Shown: in pieces, positions 33,721 to 46,640 of the stretch
Numbering within the stretch: the first letter of the stretch is position 1
How the letters are laid out: the number at the start of each line of letters is the position of its first letter
NCBI GenBank assembly: GCA_002914805.1
Contig: JXTB01000139.1
Location: 604,986-668,985, forward strand
Source: Parasponia andersonii
Lineage: Eukaryota; Streptophyta; Magnoliopsida; Rosales; Cannabaceae
Length of the DNA stretch: 64,000 bases
Direction of reading: 5' to 3'
Translations under genes and position numbers: made by a program
The notes under the pieces: generated by a model
The model's input: only the letters and a program-made list of their open reading frames with translations
The model's database searches: none
What the model was told of the DNA's origin: nothing

Positions 33721-36261
33721 TATCCTGTAACGACCTGACTTTTCGGACCGTTACTACTTACCTTCTTAGCTTATTTAAAAAAAGGAAATTTAGATGCTAA
33801 AAATTCATGACAATTTTTTTATATATATATTTTTATTTCTAACAATTTACTTAAATTTTGAAAACAAGTAAATGCTTCTCAATGGTTAAGTACCCTTTAT
33901 TTAAATTTGATTATAAACTTTTTATTAAGGTGATTTAAATAATGCGCAACCATAAAGGGCTTCCAGGTGAGGAGGGGGGTTACATACAGACCACTTAAGT
34001 CCCAAGCTCTCCTTAGACAGTTTAGGTCTTTTTGACAGAACCCCTTGTATTTTGCATTTATTTAAATCAAAATATTTTCTCTCTTCGAATGATGAATCCC
34101 GTTACTTAACTTAATGAAACTTAATTAAAGTAAAGAAATGATGANTGGAGTATTGAACACACCCATAATAGATCTTTAGAAAAAACATTTGTTTAACTTC
34201 TATTAAATCGAAATATATTTTCAAGTTCAATTTGATTAAACCATGCATTATGAAATAAAATACCAAGTTATAAGTACGTTTTCAAACAACATCAAGCTTA
34301 CATAATTGAAATCATTTGTCTAAAAATAAGAACATATGCAAAACTAAATTTAATAACGGTATTCCATTGCTCGTGCCTCGCATTCATCCCCGCTTCAATT
34401 CCAACTAATCCATCAATCAAATCAAAGGTTTCTTTCCTTTGGTACCTATAGCATGAATACTCATAAAATGTGAGCTTTCACCCAGTAAGTACAATATAAT
34501 TCTCATAAAACATTTTACTTATGAACAAACAATTCTCTTTTCTTCTTTTTATTATGAAAGTCTAGTTGTGTTGTTTTATGAAATCATTACTTTACGCTTT
34601 ATTATAAGATATTATGTCATGATTTTATCTCATTCTTGATTATAAAGTCTTTTATCTTTCTTATAGGCCCTGGTGTACGTACCGAGTGTGCACTACCGAA
34701 TGGGAAACCAGGGGAGCGACCCAACTGAAAACACCCACAGTCATAATCTTAAAATACTTTTCCTCGGGAATCCTCACTTAGGAGAGGTCGGTCTTATTTT
34801 CCCTCGGATATCCTCACCTAGTGGAGGTTGGTACGACACCTTTAAATTCTTTATCTTGTTTAGTCTTTTCTTAATATGAGTGGGTACGCTTCAATGAACC
34901 CAAACTTATACTCATCTATCATAGCATTTCCTTTGTTAAAGTATATTGAAGTATTTTCATGATAACATTGTAAAGTAAGCATATATCATATTTTTATAGC
35001 ATAGTAAAAGTATCTTTATAAGCGTATATTACACATAGGCCATATAATAATAATATAAAGGCAAGTTAACACATGAAATTAATTAAAATAGATCATACTG
35101 TAAACATGAAATATTTTCAACCATCCATGCCATAGGTGAAATTGTACTTACCTCGTAATATGATTGTCCTAGTTTCACTCATTAATTACATACGTCTAGA
35201 TCGAAGTTTACCCTGATGTATACATACTCTATTTGTTAGAGAAATTTAAAGTGGCCTTATAGTGTTTTTTTTTTAAACTTCTAATTACTCAGTGGGCTTA
35301 AAACATTTAAGACTCAGTCTTGATCCAGCATAAAACTTCACATTTGAGAAACAATATCATGTTATATTCATTGACTAATTTATACTTTCACTTAGATGGA
35401 TGAGATTTGATTCTCCTTAATCTTGATCATAATGATCTTTTTAATCTATCAATAATTTGGTTGTTGATTTGATTAATATCATCCTAAATCAATTAAGTTT
35501 CCTTTATTATATTTCTTTTCATCAAATACTTTGAATTATTCTTGATTAATTTCTTTATTCGTAATTAAAGGTCATAATATGATAATTGAGTCAACCACAC
35601 TAAAGGCTATACAAATTTAAAATCTAAAATCATACTTAGATTAAAATATTATTTAGTATTGATCGCGCTTTTTAGGCCTATCACTAAACTTAGGCAAAAT
35701 ACAATTAGATGCATACATTATTTATTTCCTATAATAGATTTCATGTCTTAAATTTAAGTAAATCTTTTCTTATCCCAATTAGAGATCTAAATATTTTTTT
35801 TTATTTATTCTTATACCAAATTTCCAATCAATATTTCAAGTTTTATAATTTACATTATTGCCCATAATCGTAAGATTTCTAACACTTATTCCCTCTAATG
35901 GTAAATATTTTATTATATATTTTTTTTTTGTTAAAGATTCTTCATTTATTTACTTTTACACTTTAAAATAGTCTCAAAACTGCCTAAAATAACTTTCTCA
36001 CATATTTGACCCATATTTTTTCAAAATTACATTTTTGACCCAAATACTCAAAGTTTTTGCATTTTAGTCCTTCCAACTTTTGAGCAAATATCTTTAATTT
36101 TTGGAAAACTTTTCTAATGGGTAAAAAAAAATCTGTTCTTAAGGATCTAAGTCTAAATCAATATGCTTGGTTCATTTTCATACATATTTTATTTTAGGGC
36201 CTTACTATTAAAAATCTTCCACTTTTTTGTGTTTAGCCATATTGATTTTACTATTATTAAT

Positions 36262-38815
36262 TGTGATGCCCAAGTTTCTCACATACATAATAAGCCAATA
36301 ATAAACATGTTCATATTATATAATAGACATATCATGAAACTAGTGTCAATTTTATGATAAATTGCTCATTTTGATCGTTAAGTGCTTTCAATATGTATTA
36401 TTATACTAATGGTTGTCGAAGTGTTCCTATATAGTGTAAAGGCTCGGTACCCTCAGAGAGAGAGCTTGATATGTGAAAAGAACAAAGAATACATTCGTGA
36501 ATGATAATACTATATGCATATGCATTAAAAACTATGTCTATTGATAACTTTGTCAAATAGTAGTTTTTCGGTAAAATGCATTTCTATTACTTTAGTAGTT
36601 TGGGGCTTTAAGACTAACTTTGATCCTCTACTTAAATTCTGTATTTCGAGTCATATATAAGGTTTCCTTAGACCTTAATTCATTAAATAAAAGCTTTAAT
36701 TCTAGAGCTAAAGCAATAGAAATAAATTACCAATTCTAAATTCCACAAAAAGCTCATCTTGACTAGTTTGAACTTTTATTGAAGCTCTTGCCTTCTACTT
36801 CCACAAAACTGATTTCTAAGGATTTGAAATTGATATTAGGACTCAAGAGGACCTAGAGGAAACATTACTTAAGTAGTATCAAGTGGAGAATTGAAATAAC
36901 AAAACAAAACCTAGGAAGAAGAACTAGTAGAATTACATTGACTAGTTTGGACCTATCTTGCTTTCTTGAGCTCCAAATTGAGTTCTACCACTTGGAAACT
37001 CTTATATATGGATAAAGAGAGTTAAGAGAAGTATAGAAAAGCATCCTTAGAATACTCAACACGTTGCTGGTCAATCCTATACACTCAAGTATAGACCAAA
37101 ATGGTGAAACCTAGATTAGAAAGTGAAATCTAGTCATACTTTGACTTATGATCCTATATGGCCAATCTTATTGTAATTTGCTGGAACCTAGCCCCATAAC
37201 CAATCATTAAACATAAAAAGAAAGTCAGTTAGACTCTAATTAATGATTCAAACATAGTATAATTGCCCAATTGATAGAATGCACAAAGATGACATTGCGC
37301 GATTAAACTGAATCTAAGCTAGCTTAGTGTAATTAAGCACAGTTCAGTACAGTGACTGTTATCTCGTGCTTACATGGAATGAACATTTTTGAAAATTCTA
37401 GAAATGATTCTAGAATAAGTCCCTATACTTGTAATATGATTTTATGAAATTGAAATGTATATTTTGTTGATCCCATGATGTAAATATATTTGTTTTGTTG
37501 CTGTTTATGACAATAAAAAAGTGTAAAATTGGTTTTAAACTTTGTCTAAAATGAAAGGAATTCAAGTGTATCTAGGTTGCTCTAAATGATCCTCTTTGAG
37601 TTATATATATGGGAATTGGCTTGTTGATTGTTATTATAGGTCTTAAACCATGATTTTAATCATGTGGGGATGTCCCAAAAATAGGAGAGATGCTGTCCAA
37701 ATATTTTTAGAAGCAAATGGACTAGTTTTTATGAAAGTAGATGGCAGTTTGGTTCATTTTGTGATTAGGGTTCCTTCTTTTGTAAAAGTTGTGATTCGGT
37801 CTTGTGCTTATTTTCTTTAAGCATTTTACATAGTAGTGATAATTTTAGTAATAAAATTGACATCAAGTCTTCCACACCCTTATCACAGAGGATGCTGACC
37901 CTTTCCACTATCTTTTCTACCGGACACAAGGTAAGTGAAGATTTATTTTAACTGCATCACAAGAACAATAGTAGACACAAGATATTCTCCTACATGCTTA
38001 TGTGTATTATTTCAATTATATATTATTTATATTGTTGTTGTAAAGTTTACGGAAACATAAGTATCGCATGATCATTTAAGCATAATTTTCAAAGAAATGA
38101 AGTTTTCCACGCATTAGATTTAAAGTAGTACCATTGTACTGATTTTACAAGATATATTTTAAGTACATTGTCTAGTCTATTTGCGTTGGGTGAGTATGGT
38201 TTGCACAGGTATCCTTCCCGCATAGGTGGGCACGGCTTACCGACTACCGAGACTGAGCATTGTACTATGAGATTTATTATGTGCATTACCTAGTCGGTCT
38301 ATGTTGGATAGGTATGGTTCGCATTGGCCATGTGTTTCCTTCCTGCATAGGCGGGCACGGCCTACTAACTGCCGCAACTTTGTAGTGTACTCAAGGGCCC
38401 TATAAAGAAATATTTTCTAAGAAAAGTGCATCAAAATGAAAAGTTATGGAAGAAAGAGTACAATGGGAATTTCAATGAAGTTTATGCATAAAACATGTTC
38501 ACGAGCATACATGATCTTTACTTACTGAGCATTAGCTCATTTAGTTCCTGTGATGTAGGTGATAAGATATATTATGTATAGAGTTTCTGGCTGGCTAGCA
38601 CGCATTCTTGTCGCCATGATCATATAGATGTAGATGAGCTTGACATGTAGGCGATGTTTTCTTTGTATTTTGATATTTTGGCATGATGTAAATATCACTG
38701 CGTATGGCAAGATAAGTGGATAAGAACTTTTTGATTGTACAGTCTGTAAGGACACTTTCAGAAAGTAATGCCACACGGGTTCTTTTGTTTTAAAGTTTAA
38801 AAAGTTTAAATTGGC
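36262..38815 (+). repeat. 5' LTR of chromovirus A
   Basis: Starts TGTGATGCCCAAG and matches the 3' LTR at 56809 and, in reverse, solo LTR A2. Part of its middle reads in the opposite orientation relative to those two copies. A GA-rich box (CCTCAGAGAGAGAG) lies near 36450, conserved in all A and A' copies. The right edge is approximate, because the tip and the leader next to it could not be recognised. Confidence 0.78.
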
Positions 38816-38874
38816 TTAAATTTTTAAACCAGTTTCTACAAGGGCTCAAAGTAGATTTATATAGGGATATTAAG

Positions 38875-39250
38875 ATGTTTACAGGAAAAGGTGTACTCTA
38901 CACAGAAGTTACAGAGAAAGCTCTTGAAGTTGAACTGAAGGTGGTAAAGGTACTAGAAATTATAAGAAACAAAAATATGGCAAGGAGAAATGCAAATTTT
39001 GGAAAAGGTACTCAATCAGGGTTTGAGGGCGGCAAAAGGAAATTTTCACAAGGTCAGGGACAAAGACAAGATCTTTCAAAGCACCCAGCAATAAGTCAAA
39101 ACATGCAATCTACTCCAACTCAGAGAATTACATGTCCCAAATATGGATAGCCTCATAAAGGTGAATGCCTTTTTGGTAGTAGAGTGTGTCGTACCTGTGG
39201 TAAGAAAGGAAATTTTCTAGAGATTGTCCCTCCATCTCTAGTGAACAAAA
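38875..39250 (+). pseudogene. Gag end and zinc knuckle of chromovirus A
   Basis: The plus strand encodes a basic, glutamine-rich stretch (KRKFSQGQGQRQD) followed by CPKYG and a VCRTCGKKGNF-type zinc-knuckle-like segment. This is the C-terminal part of Gag, which binds RNA. The main part of Gag is not recognisable. Confidence 0.75.
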
Positions 39251-39275
39251 AAAAGTTCCAGCTCATGTATTTACC

Positions 39276-39840
39276 ATGACTGTGACTGATGCTGATCCAT
39301 CAGTTATAGCAAGTGAGATCTCTGTCTTTGATATCTTCGCAAATACATTAATAGATTCAGGTGCTACATATTTATTTGCATCACCAGCATATGTGAGAAA
39401 ATTGGGTAGATCACCTGAAACATTGAATTTAAGATACTGTGTAACTATTCCATTTGGGGAAGTGCTATATTTTAGTCAAGTTTTGAGAGCGTGTCCAATA
39501 CAGATAGATGGTAGAGAGTTGTGGGTAAACTTAATATTGTTGGATATGTAGGATTTTGAGGTGATTTTGGGTATAGATTGGTTATCTAAGTATCATGCTG
39601 GCATTGATTGTAATGGTAAGAGAGTAGTATTTCAGCCACTAGGTGAAGAAGAGTTTACTTTCCTTTGGTCTTCTAGGAAGAAAATTATTTCAATGATAAG
39701 AGGGAGGAAGTTACTTGAGAAAGGATGTACTGATTATTTAGCAAATATAATGGATACTAGAGAAGAACTTAGGATAAAGCCACAGGAAGTACCAGTAGTT
39801 AATGAATTTCTAGAGATATTCCCAGAAGATTTACCGGGAT
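39276..39840 (+). pseudogene. Aspartic protease of chromovirus A
   Basis: The active-site block LIDSGATYLFASPAYVRKLG is clear, followed by RELWVNLILLDM and ILGIDWLSKYHAGIDCNGK, the usual spacing of Ty3/gypsy retropepsin. It cuts the Gag-Pol precursor. The frame is broken. Confidence 0.88.
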
Positions 39841-40620
39841 TACCACCTAATAGAGAGATAGAGTTTGCTATTGACTTACTACCTGACACTACTCCTATTT
39901 CTAAAGCACCATATAGAATGGCTCAAGCAGAGTTGAAGGAATTAAAGGTACAATTACAAGAGCTTTTGGACAAGGTTTCATACATCCAAACTTTTCACCA
40001 TAGGGTGCTCCAGTGCTATTCATAAAGAAGAAAGATAGAACTATGAGGCGTTGTATTGATTATAGAGAGTTAAATAAGGTTACAATCAAGAATAAATATC
40101 CTCTCCCTAGAATTGACGATTTGTTTGATCAGTTACAAGGTGTTTCAGTATTTTCCAAGATTGATTTAAGATCGGGATACCATAAACTGAAGATTAAGGA
40201 AGAAGATATTCCTAAGACAGCTTTTAGGATGAGATACAGACACTATGAGTTTTTAGTGATGCCCTTTGGTTTAACTAATACTCCAACTACTTTTATGGAT
40301 ATGATGAACAGAGTATTCAAGGATTTCTTGGATAGTTTCGTTATAGTGTTCATTGATGATATTTTGATCTACTCGTGCTTAAGGGAGGAGCATATAGAGC
40401 ATTTGAGAATGATTTTGAGGATCTTGAAAGAAAAGTAGTTGTATGCAAAGTTTAAGAAGTGTGAGTTCTGGTTGGAGAAAGTTATCTTTCATTTTCATGT
40501 AGTGTCTAGAAATGGTATTTCTATAGATCTAATGAGGGTTGAAGCTGTAAGTAATTGGTCAAGACCTACAAATATTTCAGAGATTCGTAGTTTCTTAGGA
40601 TAGGATGGTTACTATAGAAG
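39840..40620 (+). pseudogene. Reverse transcriptase of chromovirus A
   Basis: In order: [80 protein letters not shown] and FIDDILIYS, the catalytic region. These are the standard blocks of a Ty3/gypsy reverse transcriptase. Well preserved, but the frame is broken. Confidence 0.92.
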
Positions 40621-40624
40621 ATTC

Positions 40625-41045
40625 GTGGAAGGATTTTCTAAGTTAGCTTCTCCATTAACTCAGTTGACTAGAAAGAACGTGAAATTTCATTGGGATGATA
40701 ATTGTGAAAAGAGTTTCCAAGAGTTAAAGAATCGTTTGGTCACAGCTCCTATACTTTCTATACCCACTGGATCAAGAGGATTTATTGTTTACAGTGATGC
40801 TTCAAAGAATGGTCTAGGCTGTGTTCCGATACAAAATGGTAAGGTTATCGCCTATGCTTCTAGGCAACTAAAAGAATATGAAAAGAAATATCCTACTCAT
40901 GATTTGGAGCTAGCAGCAGTAGTTTTTGCACTGAAGATTTGGAAACATTATCTTTATGGAGAAAGATGTCAAATTTACACAGACCATAAAAGTCTCATGT
41001 ATTTCTTTACCCAAAAGGAACTGAATATGAGACAGAGATAATGGC
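40625..41045 (+). pseudogene. RNase H of chromovirus A
   Basis: Carries [40 protein letters not shown] and [12 protein letters not shown], the three main RNase H blocks of Ty3/gypsy elements. It removes the RNA strand after copying. Part of the broken pol. Confidence 0.9.
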
Positions 41046-41079
41046 TTGAACTGGTAAAAGACTATGATTGTGAATTAAC

Positions 41080-41693
41080 TATCATCCAGGAAAAGCTAAT
41101 GTGGTTGTAGATCCTCTAAGTAGAAAGTCATTAGCTGCTATGTCACTTAAGTATGTTGATCGGAAACATCTTGTGATGGATTTGCATCGATTGGAATTAG
41201 AGATTGTGCCTATAGTTTTAATGGAGAAATTTGCAGCTCTTGCCTTATAACCTACAATATTAGAGAGAATCAAACAAGGCAAAAATACAGATCCCTATTT
41301 GACAAGCTTAAAGACTAAGATAGAGTTTGGAAAAGAGGTGGCCTTCCAAATTTCTAGTGATAGTGTAATCAGATATAGAAATAGATTACGTGTGCCAGAT
41401 GGAACAATTAGAAAAGAGATATTAATAGAAGCTCACACTACTCCTTACTCTGTTCGTCCCAGTACTACAAAGATGTATAGGGATTTGAAAATGCATTACT
41501 GGTGGCCAAGTATAAAGAAGGATGTGATTGAGTTTGTAGAACAATGTCTCACATGTAAGCAAGTTAAAGCTGAACATCAAAGACCTGCTGGTACATTGAA
41601 GCCTATACATGTGCCACAATGGAAATGGGAAGAGATTGCTATGTATTTCGTCGTTAGACTTCCTAACACAAATAAAGGCCATGATATTATTTG
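41080..41693 (+). pseudogene. Integrase N-terminal part of chromovirus A
   Basis: The zinc-binding part is visible as AHTTPYSVRPSTTKMYRDLK and CLTCKQVKAEHQRPAG, followed by the approach to the catalytic core (WKWEEIAMYFVVRLP). Element C is inserted here after the 5-mer atttg (41689-41693). The remaining integrase is at 55777 onward. Confidence 0.88.
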
Positions 41694-44514
41694 TGTCACT
41701 GCCCAAACCCCGAGGTAGTGACAGAAGGGGAATTTTACTAAAATTGGAATTTTTTTTCTTTTTTCTTTTTCTTTTTTGTATTGTGAAGTTCATAGTCACC
41801 AATAAACACAGACTAAAAAATTATAAAAAAAACCAAATTTCAAATATAAACTGAGCATCATCATTCACACCTCAATATTAAGCTAGTGTGGCATATATAG
41901 TTACAGACATTTTCAAAGTAACACACTTAATTTGAATGCTAGCAACATCCATTTATTTAACAAGACTTAAACAAGAGTCTTGTATTCACACTCCTAGCAT
42001 TACTAAGTCTCAAACTACGAATAAAAGATAATTTCTTATTCCGCTTATTGACCGTCAATGTCACACTGGACACCACCTGTAGAGAAGGTAGGGAGTGTGA
42101 GCATAAATTGCCCAGTAGGTTACCCAATTTCCTTTTTTGAGAAAAATCCTTTATAAATCTCAAAACATCTGCATGGTTAGTAGTACTGGAAAGTATTTCT
42201 ATAAATATTAAGGATTTAAACTATTTATAGAAAACTATGCCAAACACCAAAACCAGATATCCAGGCCAAAACATATAGATGTCTCAATTAAAATAAGCAT
42301 AATGCACATCACATAAATCAACACATCACATGAGCTCTCATCCTCTCATCATGACTAGAGCAACTTATACTACATGTATTGAGTGCTCTCTACCTGACAT
42401 CTATCTTTGGAAACCGAAGGGACACCCATGTGTCTAATCCTACCGAATCAGAGGGGCACTGAATGCCTACGCCTACCAAATGGAGATAGTCAGATAACAA
42501 ACCCCGCGCGGGTTTACGGGCTCTCACCGAAGGCGGGTATACTAGTCCGCCACTGTAATGCCCCGTAGCTTACTATACGACTATGTAGGTTAAACTAGGA
42601 TGCACTATTCTTTTATAAACCATATTTTTAGTTTTGCAAAAAGGTGGGCCAAATTTAAATTTTTTGATCTCTAAAACAAAAAAAACTATGTGGCATTACT
42701 TTTTGAAAGTGTCTTTACAAAATATATCAACTAAAAACTCTTTATCAGTTTATCTTGCCATCAGCAGTAATATTTACAATACACTAGAATAACAAAATAC
42801 AAAGAAAACACCACCCACTAGTCAAGCTCGTCTACATCAGTATGATCATAGCGACAAGAAAGCTGCCAGCCAACCAGCAACTCTATACATCAAAAACATC
42901 CTCATCTGCATCACAGGAACTAAATGAGCTAATGCTCAGTAAGTAAAGATCATGCATGCTCGTGAATATGTTTCATGCATAAACTTTATTGAAATTCCCA
43001 TTGTACTCTTTCTTTCATAACTTTTCGTTTTAATGCACTTTTCTTAGAAAACATTTCTTTATAGGGCCCTTGAGTACATTAAAAAGTCGTGGCAATCAAT
43101 AGGCCGTGCCCACCTGTGCGGGAAGGAAACACATGGCCAATGTGAACCATACCTACCCAACGCAGACCGACTAAGTAATGCACCTGATAAATCTCATAGT
43201 ACAATACTCAGTCCCGACAGTCAGTAAGCCATGCCCACCTATACAGGAAGGATGCCTGTGCAAACCATACTTACCCAATGCTGACAGACTAAACATTGTA
43301 CTGAAAACATATCTCATAAAATTAGTACAATGGTACTACTTTAAATCTAATGTGTGGAAAACTTCACTTCTTTGAAAATCATGCTTAAATGATCATGCCA
43401 TACTTATGTTTCCGTAAAATTTACAACAATAATATAAATAACATATAATTGAAATAATACACATAAGCATGTAAGAAAACATCTTGTATCTACTATTGTT
43501 CTTGTGATACAATTAAAATAAATCTTCACTTACCTTGTGTCCGATAGAAAAGATAGTAGAAAGGGTCAGTATCCTCTATGGCAAGGTACGTGAAAGACCT
43601 GATATCAATTTTATTAATAAAATTATCACTACAAAGTAAAATGTTTAAAGAAACAAGTACAAGACCGAATCACAGCTTTTACACAAGAAGGAACCCTAAT
43701 CACAAAATGAACCAAAATGTCATATACTTTCATAAAAACTAGTCCATTTGCTTCTAAATGGTACCATTTGGTTCTAAAAATATTTGGACAGCACCTCCCC
43801 TATTTTTAGGACATCCCCACATGATTAAAATCATGGTTTAAGACCTGTAATAACAATCAACAAGCCAGTTCCCACATATACAATTCAAAGAGAATCATTC
43901 AGAGCAACCTAGGTACATTTGAATTCCTTTCGTTTAAAAAAAGTTTAAAACCACTTTTACACTTTTCTATTGTCACAAACAGCAACAAAACAAATATATT
44001 TACATCATGGGATCAACAAAATATACATTTCAATTTTATAAAATCAGATTACAAGTATGGGGAGCTTATTCTAACAATGGAAACACTTGAAAATACTTGA
44101 ATCCACAAGTAGCAAACTTTGGGGCTTTAAGACTAACTTTAATCTTCCACTTAAATTTTGTGTTTCTAGCCATATATAAGGTTTTCTTAGACCTTAATTC
44201 ATCAAATAAAAGCTTTAATTAAAGAGCTAAAGCAATGGAAATAAATTACCAATTCTAAATTCCACAAAAAGCTTACCTTGACTAGTTTGAACTTTTATTG
44301 AAGCTCTTGCATTCTACTTCCACAAAACTGATTTTTAAGGTTTTGAAATTGATCTTAAGACTCAAAAGAACCTAGAGGAGACATTACTTAAGTAGTATCA
44401 AGTGGAGAATTGAAATAACAAAACAAAACCTAGGAAGAAGAACTAGTAGAATTACCTTGACTAGTTTGGACCCATCTTGCTTCCTTGAGCTCCAAATTGA
44501 GTTCTACCAATTGG

Positions 44515-46640
44515 TATAACACCCCCTAGTTTAATCATATTATCATATATAGTCAAACTATGAAGTATTATTCTTTCTTAAACATTATCTTTTGTTTTGA
44601 TAAAAAGATGGGCAATTTTTTTGAACTTTGTAAAACCTTTAAACAAAAGCAACTGCATGGCATTTTTTGTGAAAAGTGCCTTTACAAAATGTACAATCAA
44701 AAGAGGTTTTCACCAGTCAATTTTGCCATCAGTAGTAGTATTTATATTACACCAAAATATCTTAAAACAAAAAATATTGCCCACAGGTCAAGCTCATCTA
44801 CATCTGTATGATCATGGCGACAAAAGGCAAGCCAGGCAACCAGCTAGTCAATACCAAAATGTGCCTCCTCATCTGCATCACAAGACTAAAATGAGCTAAA
44901 GCTCAGTAAGTAAAAACTATGCATGCTTATGAATGCTTTAAAACTCATTAAGTTCCCATTGTACCCTTTTCTTTCTTAAACATTTTAGCCTACGAATTTT
45001 CCTTAAAAATTATTCTTAGTTGGGCCCCTTATCATATTGCTTATCCCGTAAGTCGATAGGCCGTGATAACATTGGGCGAAAACTCTGGCCAAGAGTAAAA
45101 TAAGGTGCGACTATCGTGTGAGGTTTTTTTTTTTTTAAATTCCTTCCCTCATCAAAGGGGCATCCCACACCGTGCTAATATTGTCCTGCTTCAAAGAGAC
45201 ACATTATAAGATCTGCAAATCCTGCTTCAACGGGAGAGTCTGCATCAACAGACTTACCTATCCAGCTCCGGCAGACTAACAATTGCCATTAAAACTTATC
45301 TTATAAAATTGGTACAATGGTACTCACTTTCAAATACTCTTATAATAAAAGTCTCCATTTGCATGCAAAAATGTCATTTCATAACTTTCAGGAATAAGTA
45401 AGTTTCACATAAATATATCTTCCATATAGTTCTTGTGATGCAGTTGTAAGTCTTTACTTACCTCGTGTCCTGAATAGGAATTGATAGTGGAAAGAGTCAA
45501 TATCCTCTAGAGATTGGTGTGCTAATCACCTGTCATAAATTACTATTATTCAAGATGCACATTTTACAAAAAAAGAATGCATTAAGATACTTGAACAAGA
45601 TCGAAATAACAACTTTCACCAAATTAGAAAACTTGATCTTAAAATGACTCGGAAGTATATAAATCACTTAAGGTACTTGGTAGTCAATAACTAGCATTGA
45701 AAAACTGTTCAAAAGTATTTAAAATATGAATGCTANNNNNNNNNNNNNNNNNNNNNNNNNNNNNNNNNNNNNNNNNNNNNNNNNNNNNNNNNNNNNNNNN
45801 NNNNNNNNNNNNNNNNNNNNNNNNNNNNNNNNNNNNNNNNNNNNNNNNNNNNNNNNNNNNNNNNNNNNNNNNNNNNNNNNNNNNNNNNNNNNNNNNNNNN
45901 NNNNNNNNNNNNNNNNNNNNNNNNNNNNNNNNNNNNNNNNNNNNNNNNNNNNNNNNNNNNNNNNNNNNNNNNNNNNNNNNNNNNNNNNNNNNNNNNNNNN
46001 NNNNNNNNNNNNNNNNNNNNNNNNNNNNNNNNNNNNNNNNNNNNNNNNNNNNNNNNAAATGACCAAATTTGACCCAAAATCAACACTTAATGGCTAAGAA
46101 AAGGTATAACTTAAATTCTAAGGGGTATTTTGGGTATTTTACACATTACTTTCCATGTCTCCAGCTCTAAAACATTCTTACCATATTCACCACATTGCTG
46201 GTCACTCCTATATACCCAAGTGTAGCCAAAGTTAGTGAATCCTACCTTAGAAAGTGAAAACTAGTCATACTTTGACTTATGATCCTATATGGCCAATCTT
46301 AGTGTAATTTGGTGGAGCCTAGCCCCATAACCAATCATTAAGCATACAAATAAGTCAATTACACTCCAATTAACAATGAAAACATAGTATTACTTTCATA
46401 ATTATATTCTTTGTTCTTTTAGCACACTGAGCTCTCTCTCTCTCTGAGGGTAATGAACCTTTACACTGCATTGGGACACTTCGACAATCATTAGTGTAAT
46501 AACATATATGTAAATGCACATAACATAATGAATGAGTATGTTACTACAAAACTAGTATTAACGACTTCTAGATGCCTAATATGCAATTAGAACATATTTA
46601 TTATTGGCTCAATATGTATGTGAGAATCCTGGGCACCACA
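44515..46640 (-). repeat. Solo LTR of family A' nested in A2
   Basis: It begins close to ATAACACCCCCTAG and ends GGGCACCACA, matching the solo LTR at 22473-25550. Flanks attgg (44510-44514) and cttgg (46641-46645) agree at four of five bases. The uninterrupted site (CCACTTGGAAACTC) is visible in the A 5' LTR near 36995. This is the innermost, and so the youngest, insertion of the stack. It contains the assembly gap. Confidence 0.85.
45736..46056. other. Assembly gap (321 Ns)
   Basis: A run of 321 undetermined bases inside the A' solo LTR. By comparison with the copy at 22473-25550 the true missing length may differ from 321. Open frames called across it are artefacts. Confidence 0.98.

Noticed and set aside
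45719-46097. Open frames of 110-123 codons on both strands
   Set aside because: They consist of the N run; no coding information.
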